Shown here in pieces: positions 18,126 through 27,065 of a DNA stretch of 64,000 bases. Position 1 is the stretch's first letter, and each line of letters begins with the position of its first letter. Both the position numbers and the translations under genes were made by a program. Source of the DNA: JAHRVQ01 sp029941905 (GTDB lineage Bacteria; Pseudomonadota; Gammaproteobacteria; Pseudomonadales; Azotimanducaceae); the NCBI GenBank assembly GCA_029941905.1, contig JAPYTQ010000009.1, positions 1 through 64,000 on the forward strand, read 5' to 3'. The notes beneath the pieces were generated by a model. That model saw only the letters and a list, made by a program, of their open reading frames with translations, ran no database searches and had not been told where the DNA came from.

Positions 18126-19778
18126 TCAATAAGAAATAGGATGTTCAGGCATGATGACACCCACCTCAGCCGCGTAGCTTTCCCAGGCCGCGCTGAGTTG
18201 AGTCACGATCGCAGGGAATTCCAAAGCCACATCAGTCTGCTCTCCGGGATCATCTTCAAGGTTGTGCAGTTCCCACTCGCCAGTACCGTAGGGTGGTTCC
18301 ATCGACAACAGTTTCCATGTGCCGCGCTGTACAGCCCGACGACCGTAGACTTCAAAGCTGATGGTTTCATCCACGGAGTGCACCGGTTCTTCTCCCCCCC
18401 GTAAACGTGTCAGCAAGGAGTGACCACGATATTGCTCGCTCAAGGGGCCATTGGCAATCTCCATGAAGGTGGGAGCCAGATCCATGACAGTCATGTAGGC
18501 AGAATCGATAGAACCGAGGTTCTTATCGGGAAAATGGATAAATGCCGGGACCCGAATCCCTCCCTCGGACATGCGCGCCTTGGTGAGCCGAAACGGCGCC
18601 ATGGCAGCCCGGGCCCAGCCTTCCCCGGTGGTCACATAAGAGTTTCTTGATCCAATATTCGCTACCGTATTGTCAAAATTTTCAGCAAGCCAGTTCTGCA
18701 GCCTGGGCAGTTCCTCAATGGCATGACCTTCAGCGCCATTGTCAGACATAAACACAATGATGGTATTTTCCAGATAGCCCTGTTCGTCCAGGAATGAAAG
18801 CAGGCGCCCGACATTCTGATCGACACCCTCCACCATGGCAGCGTAAGTATCCATGCGAGCCACATATCCTGCTTGCTGATCCGGTGTGAGTTCAGACCAT
18901 GATTTTAATCCTGGCGTACTCTTCACGGCGACCGAACCCGTGGGTACTACGCCCTCCCGGATAGCGCCTGCCATGCGTAACTCGAGCAATTCATCATAGC
19001 CCATGGTGTAAGTCCCACGATGCTTCACCAGTAATTCTTCCGGTGCCTGTAGTGGCCAATGGGGAGCCGTGTAGGCCAGATAGGCGAAAAACGGTGAATC
19101 CTGATCCTCGTCTGATTCGATAAACTCGATCATCCTGTCAGTCAAATCCACTGACGAATAGAAATCTTCAGGGAGCGTCGTATTTTGGTCGTCGAGGCGC
19201 CATTCCGCCTTTTCTAAAGCCGGAAACAATGGCGTTTCATCAAAATGACTCGCGCCACCATGTAACAACACAAAAGAGCGATCGAATCCACGGGCGCCAG
19301 GCAGGTATTCAGTTTCATGCCCCAGGTGCCACTTGCCTGTCATATAGGTCCTGTAACCAACTTCCTTGAGCGAGGTTGCAACAGTTTTTACCGTTTTGGA
19401 TATCCTGTTCTGGTACCCTGGCTGTCCCCGCTGGTTTTCTGTGGCCAGGTTGCCCTGACTACCCATACCTGCCAGATGATTATCAGTGCCACTCAACAAC
19501 ATGGAACGGGTAGGTGCACAGCTCGCAGAACTATGGAAGTTACTCAAACGTATGCCATTTCGAGCGAGGGTATCCAGGTTGGGGGTCGACATCTCGCCGC
19601 CGAATGACCCGAGATCTGTGAATCCCAGGTCGTCCGCGACAATAAGCAGTATGTTGGCCCGGTCCAATGGTGACTCATCTTCGGGTGTTGCATCGCGTAC
19701 CGGGTTGCACCCTACAATGAGCAGGAGCCCTGCGACCAGGACCATCCCAAGTACAACCACCTGCGTCTTCTGCACCAC
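18126..19778 (-). CDS. Lipoprotein sulfatase (arylsulfatase A-like)
   Basis: The FGly motif CAPTR is present in ASCAPTRSMLLSG, together with DDLGFTDLGSFGG (metal Asp pair), SDNGAEGH and THWP-like segments, all typical of periplasmic arylsulfatases. A lipobox (LLIVGC) follows a hydrophobic stretch, so it is likely anchored in a membrane facing the periplasm. The reading frame extends to 19865, but GTG at 19778 has AGAGGA 8 nt upstream and gives a normal lipoprotein signal (551 aa). It is divergent from ppa with about 144 bp between starts. The sulfate ester hydrolysed is unknown. Confidence 0.88.
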   Translation of the reverse strand: MVQKTQVVVLGMVLVAGLLLIVGCNPVRDATPEDESPLDRANILLIVADDLGFTDLGSFGGEMSTPNLDTLARNGIRLSNFHSSASCAPTRSMLLSGTDNHLAGMGSQGNLATENQRGQPGYQNRISKTVKTVATSLKEVGYRTYMTGKWHLGHETEYLPGARGFDRSFVLLHGGASHFDETPLFPALEKAEWRLDDQNTTLPEDFYSSVDLTDRMIEFIESDEDQDSPFFAYLAYTAPHWPLQAPEELLVKHRGTYTMGYDELLELRMAGAIREGVVPTGSVAVKSTPGLKSWSELTPDQQAGYVARMDTYAAMVEGVDQNVGRLLSFLDEQGYLENTIIVFMSDNGAEGHAIEELPRLQNWLAENFDNTVANIGSRNSYVTTGEGWARAAMAPFRLTKARMSEGGIRVPAFIHFPDKNLGSIDSAYMTVMDLAPTFMEIANGPLSEQYRGHSLLTRLRGGEEPVHSVDETISFEVYGRRAVQRGTWKLLSMEPPYGTGEWELHNLEDDPGEQTDVALEFPAIVTQLSAAWESYAAEVGVIMPEHPISY

Positions 19779-19922
19779 GGCCACGATCCTCTGCAATTTG
19801 CTTTTCCGGTGATACTGCCCGAGTCTGCAACAGCGGGCAAGTAGATAGAAGATAGTAAATAACACTTGATTTGCATATCCTCGATCACAATAATGCGCGC
19901 CAACTCGAACGGAGCTTTTACC

Positions 19923-20450
19923 ATGCGAATAGAGGCCATTCCCCCTGGCAACAACGCACCTGACGATATTAACGTCATCATCGAAGTGCCCGTGGGTGGC
20001 GAGCCCATCAAGTACGAGATGGACAAGATTTCCGGTGCCCTGTTTGTTGACCGTTACCTGTATACATCAATGCGATACCCTGGAAACTATGGTTTTGTAC
20101 CGAACACATTGTCGGACGATGGTGACCCGGTGGATGTGATCGTTGCCAGCACCCGGGCTATAACACCGGGCGCGGTCATGAACTGTCGCCCTGTGGGTGT
20201 ACTGAAGATGGCAGACGAAGCAGGTGGCGATGAGAAGATCGTCGCCGTGCCCACCTCCAAACTAACCCGGCGGTATGAAAACGTGAAGAACCACACCGAC
20301 CTGCCGGTAATAACCTTGCAACAGATTGAGCATTTTTTTCAGCACTACAAGGATCTGGAAGCAGAGAAGTGGGTCAAGATAGAGGGCTGGGGCAATGCGG
20401 AAGAAGCCAAGGCCCTGGTTCAGTTGGCGATTGACCGCTTTAACAAATAA
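19923..20450 (+). CDS. ppa: Inorganic pyrophosphatase
   Basis: A 175-aa family I soluble pyrophosphatase, the usual bacterial length. It hydrolyses PPi in the cytoplasm and drives biosynthesis. The signature DGDPVDVIV (metal-binding Asp cluster) is intact, as are KYEMDK, YPGNYGFVPNT and KWVKIEGW. The frame extends upstream, but ATG at 19923 has GGAG 8 nt before it and yields the canonical N-terminus. The stop overlaps the ATG of the downstream ABC exporter (TAATG), coupling the two. Confidence 0.97.
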   Translation: MRIEAIPPGNNAPDDINVIIEVPVGGEPIKYEMDKISGALFVDRYLYTSMRYPGNYGFVPNTLSDDGDPVDVIVASTRAITPGAVMNCRPVGVLKMADEAGGDEKIVAVPTSKLTRRYENVKNHTDLPVITLQQIEHFFQHYKDLEAEKWVKIEGWGNAEEAKALVQLAIDRFNK

Positions 20451-22282
20451 TGAACTTACCCTGGCGCTATTTCTCAAATTTCTTTCTCTCCAGGGAAGAC
20501 TGGCAAACCCTGAAATTGCTGGTCCCATTCTTCTCGGAATACCGCTATCGAATTCTACTGGCACTGGGAATATTAATTGTAGTCACTGCAGCAACACTGG
20601 TGATTCCGTTTTTATTAAAGGCGATCGTCAACAGCCTCAATGGCCCGGATCAGTTGACAACCCTGCTGATTGCTTTGCCACTCAGTCTCATAGCCGCCTA
20701 TGCTTTTGTACGTTTTGTGAGTGTTGCACTACGGGAACTGACTCTGGCCGTCTATGGCACCGTGACGGTTCGAGCGATGCGGCGGGTTTCCCTGAAAGTA
20801 CTAAGGCACCTGCACAATCTTGACCTGGACTATCACCTGTCGAGACGTACCGGTGGTATAACCCGGGATATGGATCGTGGTGTCAGTGCCATCGCTGCCC
20901 TGCTCCGAATCCTGACCTTTCAGATTCTCAACATGTTCCTGGGCGTTGGTGGTGTCACTATTGTTCTCTTTACCACTTACCACTGGTCCTACGCCGCCAT
21001 CATATTGGTAGCAGTCATTTTCTATTCAACCTACACGGTAAAGGTAACGAACTGGCGAACACCCTTTATTCGAGAATCCAACGACGCCAATTCCCGTGCG
21101 AATACCCGCGCTGTCGATAGTCTGATCAACTATGAAACCGTCAAGTACTTTGGCAACGAAGAAATTGAAGCCGGGAAATACGACGCCGACCTGACGATAT
21201 GGGAAAACGCAAGACGCCGAAACCGTTATTCCCTGGCCGGCCTGAACGCCGGGCAGTCCTTTTTCGTCCATGCCGGTATGTTCGGCATGATGCTTCTGGC
21301 GGCGCAGCAGGTTATCCAGGGTGAAATAGATATCGGCGACCTGGTTGCGATCAACGCATTTGCCGTGCAGGTGTTTATGCCTTTGAACCAGTTGGGTGGT
21401 ATTTACCGGGAGCTAAAACGTTGCTTTACCGATGTTGAGCGCATGTTTGACATTCTTAACACCCAACCCGGGATTGAAAACAAACCTGATGCTGTTCCGC
21501 TGGAAAATGTTGCCGGACGCATTGAATTCAACAACGCCTCATTTAGTTATGACGGCAAGCGAAATATTCTTAACAATGTAACTTTTACGATTGAGCCAAA
21601 ACAAACCGTCGCATTGGTGGGTCCCAGTGGTGCGGGGAAATCTACCATTGCCCGGTTGTTATTTCGTTTCTACGACATTGATAGCGGTTCTATTAAAATA
21701 GATCAACACAACATAGAAGATCTTGACCTGGCCAGTTTGCGGCAGGCAATTGGGACCGTCCCCCAGGACGCCACCTTATTTAACACCAGTCTTTTCGAAA
21801 ATATTCAATACGGTGATATAGACGCCTCGTTTGAGCAGGTGATGCAGGCTGTTTCCCTGGCTAACCTCGATGAATTGGTCCAGCGCTTACCCGATGGTCT
21901 CGATACGGTGGTGGGTGAACGTGGTTTGAAGCTTTCCGGTGGCGAGAAACAAAGGGTCGCCATCGCCCGTGCAATCCTGAAACGACCTGCATTCCTGATA
22001 TTTGATGAAGCCACTTCTTCCCTCGACTCGGTTTCTGAGATTGCCATCATGGATGCTATCAACGATGTCTCTGCGGGACATACCACCATCATCATTGCCC
22101 ATCGACTGTCCACCATTGCCAATGCAGACAGCATCATCGTCATCGACAATGGCCTGGTCGCAGAAACCGGCACTCATATGCAACTTCTTTCCCAAAACGG
22201 ACTATACCGAAGACTCTGGGATACCCAACAGGAAGAATTACAAGCACAGGATTCTCCAAAGCACGCCATCAGGGAAGTCTGA
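20450..22282 (+). CDS. Atm1/HMT1-type ABC exporter (fused membrane and ATPase domains)
   Basis: A 610-aa half-transporter. The N-terminal six-helix transmembrane domain (about 1-330) is followed by an ATPase domain: Walker A GPSGAGKST (about 390), signature LSGGEKQRVAIARA (about 490), Walker B FLIFDEATSSLD and H-loop IIAHRLST. The motif NYETVKYFGNEE in the membrane domain is typical of Atm1/HMT1-family exporters of glutathione conjugates or metal-thiol complexes. The cargo is inferred. Start ATG overlaps the ppa stop. The downstream sulfatase begins 2 bp after its stop, so ppa, this gene and the sulfatase look like one operon. Confidence 0.93.
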   Translation: MNLPWRYFSNFFLSREDWQTLKLLVPFFSEYRYRILLALGILIVVTAATLVIPFLLKAIVNSLNGPDQLTTLLIALPLSLIAAYAFVRFVSVALRELTLAVYGTVTVRAMRRVSLKVLRHLHNLDLDYHLSRRTGGITRDMDRGVSAIAALLRILTFQILNMFLGVGGVTIVLFTTYHWSYAAIILVAVIFYSTYTVKVTNWRTPFIRESNDANSRANTRAVDSLINYETVKYFGNEEIEAGKYDADLTIWENARRRNRYSLAGLNAGQSFFVHAGMFGMMLLAAQQVIQGEIDIGDLVAINAFAVQVFMPLNQLGGIYRELKRCFTDVERMFDILNTQPGIENKPDAVPLENVAGRIEFNNASFSYDGKRNILNNVTFTIEPKQTVALVGPSGAGKSTIARLLFRFYDIDSGSIKIDQHNIEDLDLASLRQAIGTVPQDATLFNTSLFENIQYGDIDASFEQVMQAVSLANLDELVQRLPDGLDTVVGERGLKLSGGEKQRVAIARAILKRPAFLIFDEATSSLDSVSEIAIMDAINDVSAGHTTIIIAHRLSTIANADSIIVIDNGLVAETGTHMQLLSQNGLYRRLWDTQQEELQAQDSPKHAIREV

Positions 22283-22284
22283 CT

Positions 22285-23829
22285 ATGCAAGAGAAGCAAG
22301 AGAAGCAAAAGAACCTGTTATTTATCACGGCTGACCAGTGGCGCGGGGAGTGTCTCTCAACACTCGGGCACAAGGTCCAGACGCCAGTGCTCGATGAACT
22401 GGCAAAAACTGGCGTGCTTTTCAAGAACCATTTCGCCAATGCCGTACCCTGTGGTCCGTCCCGGGCCAGTCTTCACACCGGCATGTACCTGCAGAACCAC
22501 AGATCCAGCACCAACGGAACCCCACTCGATGCCCGCCATACTAATTGGGCGCTGGAGGTCCGCAAGCAGGGATTTGACCCTGTACTATTCGGCTACACGG
22601 ATACTGCCAATGATCCGCGGCTTTTTGACCCCGACGATGCCATTTTAAAATCCTATGAGGGTCCGCTACCCGGGATTAACCCAATCACCATGATGGGTAC
22701 CTTTCCCGACGCCTGGGCAGCCTGGTTAAGTGAAAAAGGTTATGCAATCCCCTCCCCCAACTGGCGCCTGTATATGGGTAAAAATGGATTGGAATATGAA
22801 GCAGGGGGGGACACAGCTGCACCTCTGGATATACCGAAGGAACACCATGATACCTGGTTTATGGTAGACGAAGTGATGGGATATCTGGATCAACACCCGC
22901 GCCATGAGCAGGGGTTCTGTGTTCACCTGTCCCTGCTTCGTCCTCACCCACCCTGGGTTGCGCCTGAACCATACAACAGCATGTATCCGCCGCAAACCGT
23001 CAATGACTATGTGCGGCGTGACACAGTCGCCCTCGAGAGCAAGCAGCATCCGTGGCTCGAACACACGCTACAACAACGACAATCCGCCGCGCCTGAAAAC
23101 CAGAAAAAGCTCGCACGGCTAAAATCGTCCTACTTTGGATTAATGTCAGAAGTCGATGCCAACCTGGGTCGCCTGTTTGACTATTTAAAGGAGAAAGATC
23201 TCTGGGACCAGACGATGGTCATATTCACGTCGGATCACGGCGAGCAAATTGGTGATCATCATCTGCTGGGTAAGATGGGCTACTTCGACCAGTCGTACCA
23301 CATCCCGCTGATCATTCGTGACCCGGGCCAGCAAGCCGATGCCACCCGCGGCAAAATCCTGGGTAAATTTACCGAAAACATAGACATCATGCCAACCCTG
23401 CTCGAATGGCTTGGCGTTGATCTGCCAGAGCAATGTGATGGCATGTCGCTGTTATCCACTACCCGGACGGGCGAGTTCCCTCGAAACTGGCGTACAGAGG
23501 CGCACTGGGAGTTTGATTTCAGAAGCATCGACAAGGGTGAGGACCTGGAGCAATCGCTGGGGCTGACACACCATCAATGCTCACTCAACGTTATCCGCAG
23601 TACCGATTACAAATATGTCCACTTTACGCATCTGCCACCCTTGTTTTTCGATCTGCGAAACGATCCCCGGGAGTTCGTCAACCAGGCCAACAACCCCGAG
23701 TATCAATCACGAGTACTGACTTACGCCCAGAAAATGCTCTCCTGGCGTATGAATCACGACGAACAAACGCTGACCCATCTAACACTGACAGATGATGGAG
23801 TAGTATCCAGACCCGTGGCAAGATATTAA
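22285..23829 (+). CDS. Sulfatase / phosphonate monoester hydrolase-like
   Basis: A 514-aa alkaline-phosphatase-superfamily enzyme. The FGly motif is C56-G-P-S-R60 in VPCGPSRASLHTG, a form seen in phosphonate monoester hydrolases as well as sulfatases. Metal-site TADQWRG near the N-terminus and TSDHGEQIGDHHLLGK are present. No signal peptide is seen. It could hydrolyse sulfate or phosphonate/phosphate esters; sequence alone does not decide. It begins 2 bp after the ABC exporter stop and converges on the alpha/beta hydrolase gene with a 4-bp overlap (23826-23829). Confidence 0.88.
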   Translation: MQEKQEKQKNLLFITADQWRGECLSTLGHKVQTPVLDELAKTGVLFKNHFANAVPCGPSRASLHTGMYLQNHRSSTNGTPLDARHTNWALEVRKQGFDPVLFGYTDTANDPRLFDPDDAILKSYEGPLPGINPITMMGTFPDAWAAWLSEKGYAIPSPNWRLYMGKNGLEYEAGGDTAAPLDIPKEHHDTWFMVDEVMGYLDQHPRHEQGFCVHLSLLRPHPPWVAPEPYNSMYPPQTVNDYVRRDTVALESKQHPWLEHTLQQRQSAAPENQKKLARLKSSYFGLMSEVDANLGRLFDYLKEKDLWDQTMVIFTSDHGEQIGDHHLLGKMGYFDQSYHIPLIIRDPGQQADATRGKILGKFTENIDIMPTLLEWLGVDLPEQCDGMSLLSTTRTGEFPRNWRTEAHWEFDFRSIDKGEDLEQSLGLTHHQCSLNVIRSTDYKYVHFTHLPPLFFDLRNDPREFVNQANNPEYQSRVLTYAQKMLSWRMNHDEQTLTHLTLTDDGVVSRPVARY

Positions 23830-24698
23830 AAAATGTGTGCTTCTACCCACTCAACACATCTGGCATTGAACAACGCGGCCGCCTCATATTGCATCCAGTG
23901 CCCTGTACCCGGCACGACTTCAAATTGAACGTCGGGTCTGATTTCACGCACCTTTTCTTCCCGAGTTGATATATTCGGATACGCTGCCGCGTCAAACTCA
24001 CCATACAGTACCAACAAGGGCGCAATGGCTCGCTGCAGTCCGTCTAGAACGAATGTGCCGGTGCCAAATCGCGGGCTCCTGAATCTTGCCCGGTTGGTAT
24101 TTTCGGTTTGCAGGTAAACTGCAAAGTCATCAATTTTCTTTCGGTCATAAATCATCAGTCGCGCCAGATTCTCCTTGTTGGCGTTGTGAATTTCTTCTGC
24201 TGACATCCCGGCGGATCGGGGAATCAGCGGTTTCATTAATATTCGCCGGGGCATATCCCCCATGGAAGCCGGACCAATCAGTATCTGTGACTTGACCTGA
24301 TCCTGATGCATCGCCGCCAACAGCGACGCAACCACACACCCCCAGGAAAACGCCACAAGATGATAACGCCTGTCGCCAATAATCTGTTCGATGCCTTTGG
24401 CGACCCAATCGACCGCATCCTGGGGCTGGTATCCTTCCGCCAGGCTGGCCGCATCACCCAGCCCGGGGAGATCTGGCACGATGACTTCGTAGTAGGCGGA
24501 CAAGGCCTCGATGTTTCGAACCCAATGGGTCCAGGAACCCGAACCACCGTGGAACAGCACCAGTACTTCACCGGTAATCCCCTCGTCGCCATAGGGGCGC
24601 CAGATACGAAACGGCATACTACCCTCGTTACAAGGTGTTTCGATAAGCTCGCTTTTCTGTGAAATTGTTTCAAGGTTTTGTTTGAACTGCGCTATCAA
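23826..24698 (-). CDS. Alpha/beta hydrolase
   Basis: A 290-aa alpha/beta-hydrolase-fold protein. The oxyanion region LFHGGSGSWTHW, the nucleophile elbow AFSWGCVVAS (Ser in SxG form) and the C-terminal GTGHWMQYE (catalytic His) are present, resembling meta-cleavage-product hydrolases and related esterases. The start is TTG at 24698 with GGAG 7 nt upstream. The substrate is unknown. Its 3' end overlaps the convergent sulfatase gene by 4 bp. The 143 bp upstream hold no feature that I can name. Confidence 0.85.
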   Translation of the reverse strand: MIAQFKQNLETISQKSELIETPCNEGSMPFRIWRPYGDEGITGEVLVLFHGGSGSWTHWVRNIEALSAYYEVIVPDLPGLGDAASLAEGYQPQDAVDWVAKGIEQIIGDRRYHLVAFSWGCVVASLLAAMHQDQVKSQILIGPASMGDMPRRILMKPLIPRSAGMSAEEIHNANKENLARLMIYDRKKIDDFAVYLQTENTNRARFRSPRFGTGTFVLDGLQRAIAPLLVLYGEFDAAAYPNISTREEKVREIRPDVQFEVVPGTGHWMQYEAAALFNARCVEWVEAHIF

Positions 24699-24841
24699 TT
24701 CACGGCTCCATCAATGTTGTTTTTACCAACTGTATTTCAAACCAGGTTCCAATCGATAGCTGTGTTTTCACGTCAATGAAGAACCCTGGGGATTCACTGG
24801 GAGGCATTTGTTAAATACTTATCGCTTCTCAACAGATGAAA

Positions 24842-26077
24842 TTAATCGGTCATCTGCCTCTGACGCGCATTAAACCTTTGTATGGTCTGCACCAGAATTA
24901 GCAGACAAACAAACCCTGTAATCGGTGCGAGACCAGCGAGTGTATTATAGCCGCCGGTTTCCACCAGTATACCGCCTACGGCAGCACCGGGTGCTGCACC
25001 AAGCCACCAGACGGCATCCGTCGCAACAACCCAGCGTCCCCGATCATCCATTTCAGCCAGAACGCCTAGCATATAGGGGACCAGGAAGTAATAAGCAATA
25101 TTCCAGCCCAGGTAGCTCGCTGCGAACAAAATTGGAATGGAGCCAAGTGCAAGTGTAGACGCAAAGAGGGCATTGAGAATGATGCCGATGATTATAGGGC
25201 GCAAATTGCCGTAACGATTCCCCATCCAGGCAGCCAGGACTCCGCCTGACAGCCCAAGAAAGGCTGACACTCCCAGTATCTCGCCTATACCGTATTCTTC
25301 CAATCCTGTACGCAATCCAAATTGCTCGAGAAACACCTGGGTTGCGCCCTGGCCAATTTCGTAGATGAACAGCGCTAGCATCGCCAGCAGCGCAAAGCGC
25401 GCGTTGGGGGCGCCTCGTACTCCGAGGCGCTCTGTCAGGCGTTCAAATAAGGACAAATCTTGCGTTAACGCCGTGCTTTCCTGCACAGCTTCATGAGGGC
25501 GCGGTGGGTTTAACCATACGATCATCGGCAGGAACAACACAACAGCAGCGGCCATACCGTAGTAACCCCCTGCAGACCCATAAGGCACTGTCAGGTAGGG
25601 CACTACCATGACCTGTACTGCGGCGATCAAACCCCAACTTATACCGACGATGGCGAAGATGCGCTGAGGGTTCAGGGAAGATGCTGCTGAGGCTGTACCG
25701 GCAGCGCCAATCATGCCACCGGCAAATCCTGCCAGCAGCCGAGTCACTCTGAGCACTTCAAAGTTATCGGTGTACGCTGAAATTAGATTGACAGTGATCA
25801 GTATCAACCCGCCCACTGCAGCAGCCTTCACGCGGGAAACTCGCGAAAGTGGTCCAGCAACAAATAGCGCAGCCAGCGCATAGACAGTCAGTTCCTGGGT
25901 AAACATGACGCCCACGTCGATCTCACCGAGATCATAATGCGACATAAGCGGGCCCAGCATCTGGGCCTGCGCGTAGTAACTCATCTGTGCCAGGAACCAG
26001 CACGCGGTACAGGAAATCAGGGTTTGAATATAGGATCTGGACGCAGAAGCATCCGAGATGCGAGAAAGGCTGCTCAT
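24842..26077 (-). CDS. MFS transporter
   Basis: About 411 aa with roughly 12 hydrophobic segments and a typical MFS layout (12 TM, charged loop about residue 190-220). The substrate is unknown; no close family features could be read. The frame opens at 26128, but the ATG at 26077 gives an N-terminus (SSLSRISDASASRS) ending just before TM1. Neither start has a clear ribosome binding site, so this choice is uncertain. Transcribed alone, with the alpha/beta hydrolase downstream on the same strand after 143 bp. Confidence 0.8.
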   Translation of the reverse strand: MSSLSRISDASASRSYIQTLISCTACWFLAQMSYYAQAQMLGPLMSHYDLGEIDVGVMFTQELTVYALAALFVAGPLSRVSRVKAAAVGGLILITVNLISAYTDNFEVLRVTRLLAGFAGGMIGAAGTASAASSLNPQRIFAIVGISWGLIAAVQVMVVPYLTVPYGSAGGYYGMAAAVVLFLPMIVWLNPPRPHEAVQESTALTQDLSLFERLTERLGVRGAPNARFALLAMLALFIYEIGQGATQVFLEQFGLRTGLEEYGIGEILGVSAFLGLSGGVLAAWMGNRYGNLRPIIIGIILNALFASTLALGSIPILFAASYLGWNIAYYFLVPYMLGVLAEMDDRGRWVVATDAVWWLGAAPGAAVGGILVETGGYNTLAGLAPITGFVCLLILVQTIQRFNARQRQMTD

Positions 26078-26128
26078 TTTTGTTTCAATTTTTTTGTGCG
26101 GGAGACGAGCGTAGCATAGAGAGAGCAT

Positions 26129-26469
26129 AAATTATTGGGAACAGAGTCATTAGTGTAGAACGTAAAAAAATTTATTCGTCCATGGTCACAGGATGGCGGT
26201 GTGAAGCAAATTGTGACAGATAAATTGCGAAGCCAGTGGTGGCGAACATCGCGAATTGATTCACGACGATTCCCAATAGGCTAACAATAAAGCTGAGCGC
26301 GATAAACGATGAGTGACAGCAATCATTCACTCGATATGGGCAGTGATTTATTGGTTCGCGCCACACTGGGATCGGCTTCGTGATCTGTGCCTATTGTATA
26401 TTTTTGATCGATTCATGCGCCGAATTGTTGCAGAACGATGTTTAACTTGTCTGTACGCAAGGGCGTCCT
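26129..26469. other. Intergenic stretch with no supported gene
   Basis: About 340 bp between the divergent MFS gene and the small membrane protein gene. A 64-codon minus-strand frame (26172-26366) would encode one long hydrophobic segment, but it has no ribosome binding site and no recognisable family. The stretch probably holds the promoters of both flanking genes. Confidence 0.5.
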
Positions 26470-26904
26470 ATGAATCCCCTATTGAGAATAGGCAAATTCC
26501 GCTTTAACCTGATCACCTTCATCGTCTTCTCTCTTCCGGCATCTTTCGTAATACTGGCGACGATACCTTTTGAGATTTTGCACCTCCGATGGGAGACGAT
26601 CGGATGGTTAGCTAACGATTGGCGCGAGAAAGACGAGAATCCACTGTTGGCTTTTGTCTTGCTCTTGCCATGGCTTTTAGCTGCCATTCTCTTCATGATA
26701 GCAGGCGGCCTCGCGATACAGCCCTCTGCAGATGAGCTAAGGGCAGCGCTTGATCAATATGAAGAAATAGACGGTAAGGTGAATGCAAAGCAGCGAAAGC
26801 GAATTCTCGATCGAGGAGAACACCAGCGATCACCCCAGGCGTCTGTAAGCCATCAGATCAGCGTCCAATCAGACATTAGTCATCCAGCGCGCTTCAAGAT
26901 CTGA
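26470..26904 (+). CDS. Hypothetical two-helix membrane protein
   Basis: A 144-aa protein not matching a family I know. Two strong hydrophobic segments (about 13-36 and 61-81) are separated by a charged loop (LANDWREKDEN). A soluble, charged C-terminal tail follows (NAKQRKRILDRGEH). It looks like an inner-membrane protein. ATG at 26470 has AAGGG 6-7 nt upstream, which supports translation. It is isolated, with 160 bp of unassigned sequence downstream before the convergent MFS gene. Confidence 0.5.
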   Translation: MNPLLRIGKFRFNLITFIVFSLPASFVILATIPFEILHLRWETIGWLANDWREKDENPLLAFVLLLPWLLAAILFMIAGGLAIQPSADELRAALDQYEEIDGKVNAKQRKRILDRGEHQRSPQASVSHQISVQSDISHPARFKI

Positions 26905-27065
26905 TCCCAAAGATTCCCGATGCGGTTACTTTTGCAATCTTGGGAAAATCCGTTTAACAGTTCCTTGTATCTTTCTTTTCACCGCATTCCAACAAAAGTC
27001 TGCCTGCCGCGTGCTGCTCACCGAGGATATGCAGCACAGACAAAAACTTGGCGACCTGAAAATAG

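Noticed and set aside
26172..26366. 64-codon minus-strand frame with a hydrophobic stretch
   Set aside because: No ribosome binding site or known family, and the N-terminal residues look non-coding. Not enough support for a gene call.
26905..26955. Inverted repeat CCCAAAGATT / AATCTTGGG as a terminator
   Set aside because: Arms are imperfect with a 20-nt loop and only a short A-run follows on the plus strand. Too weak to call.
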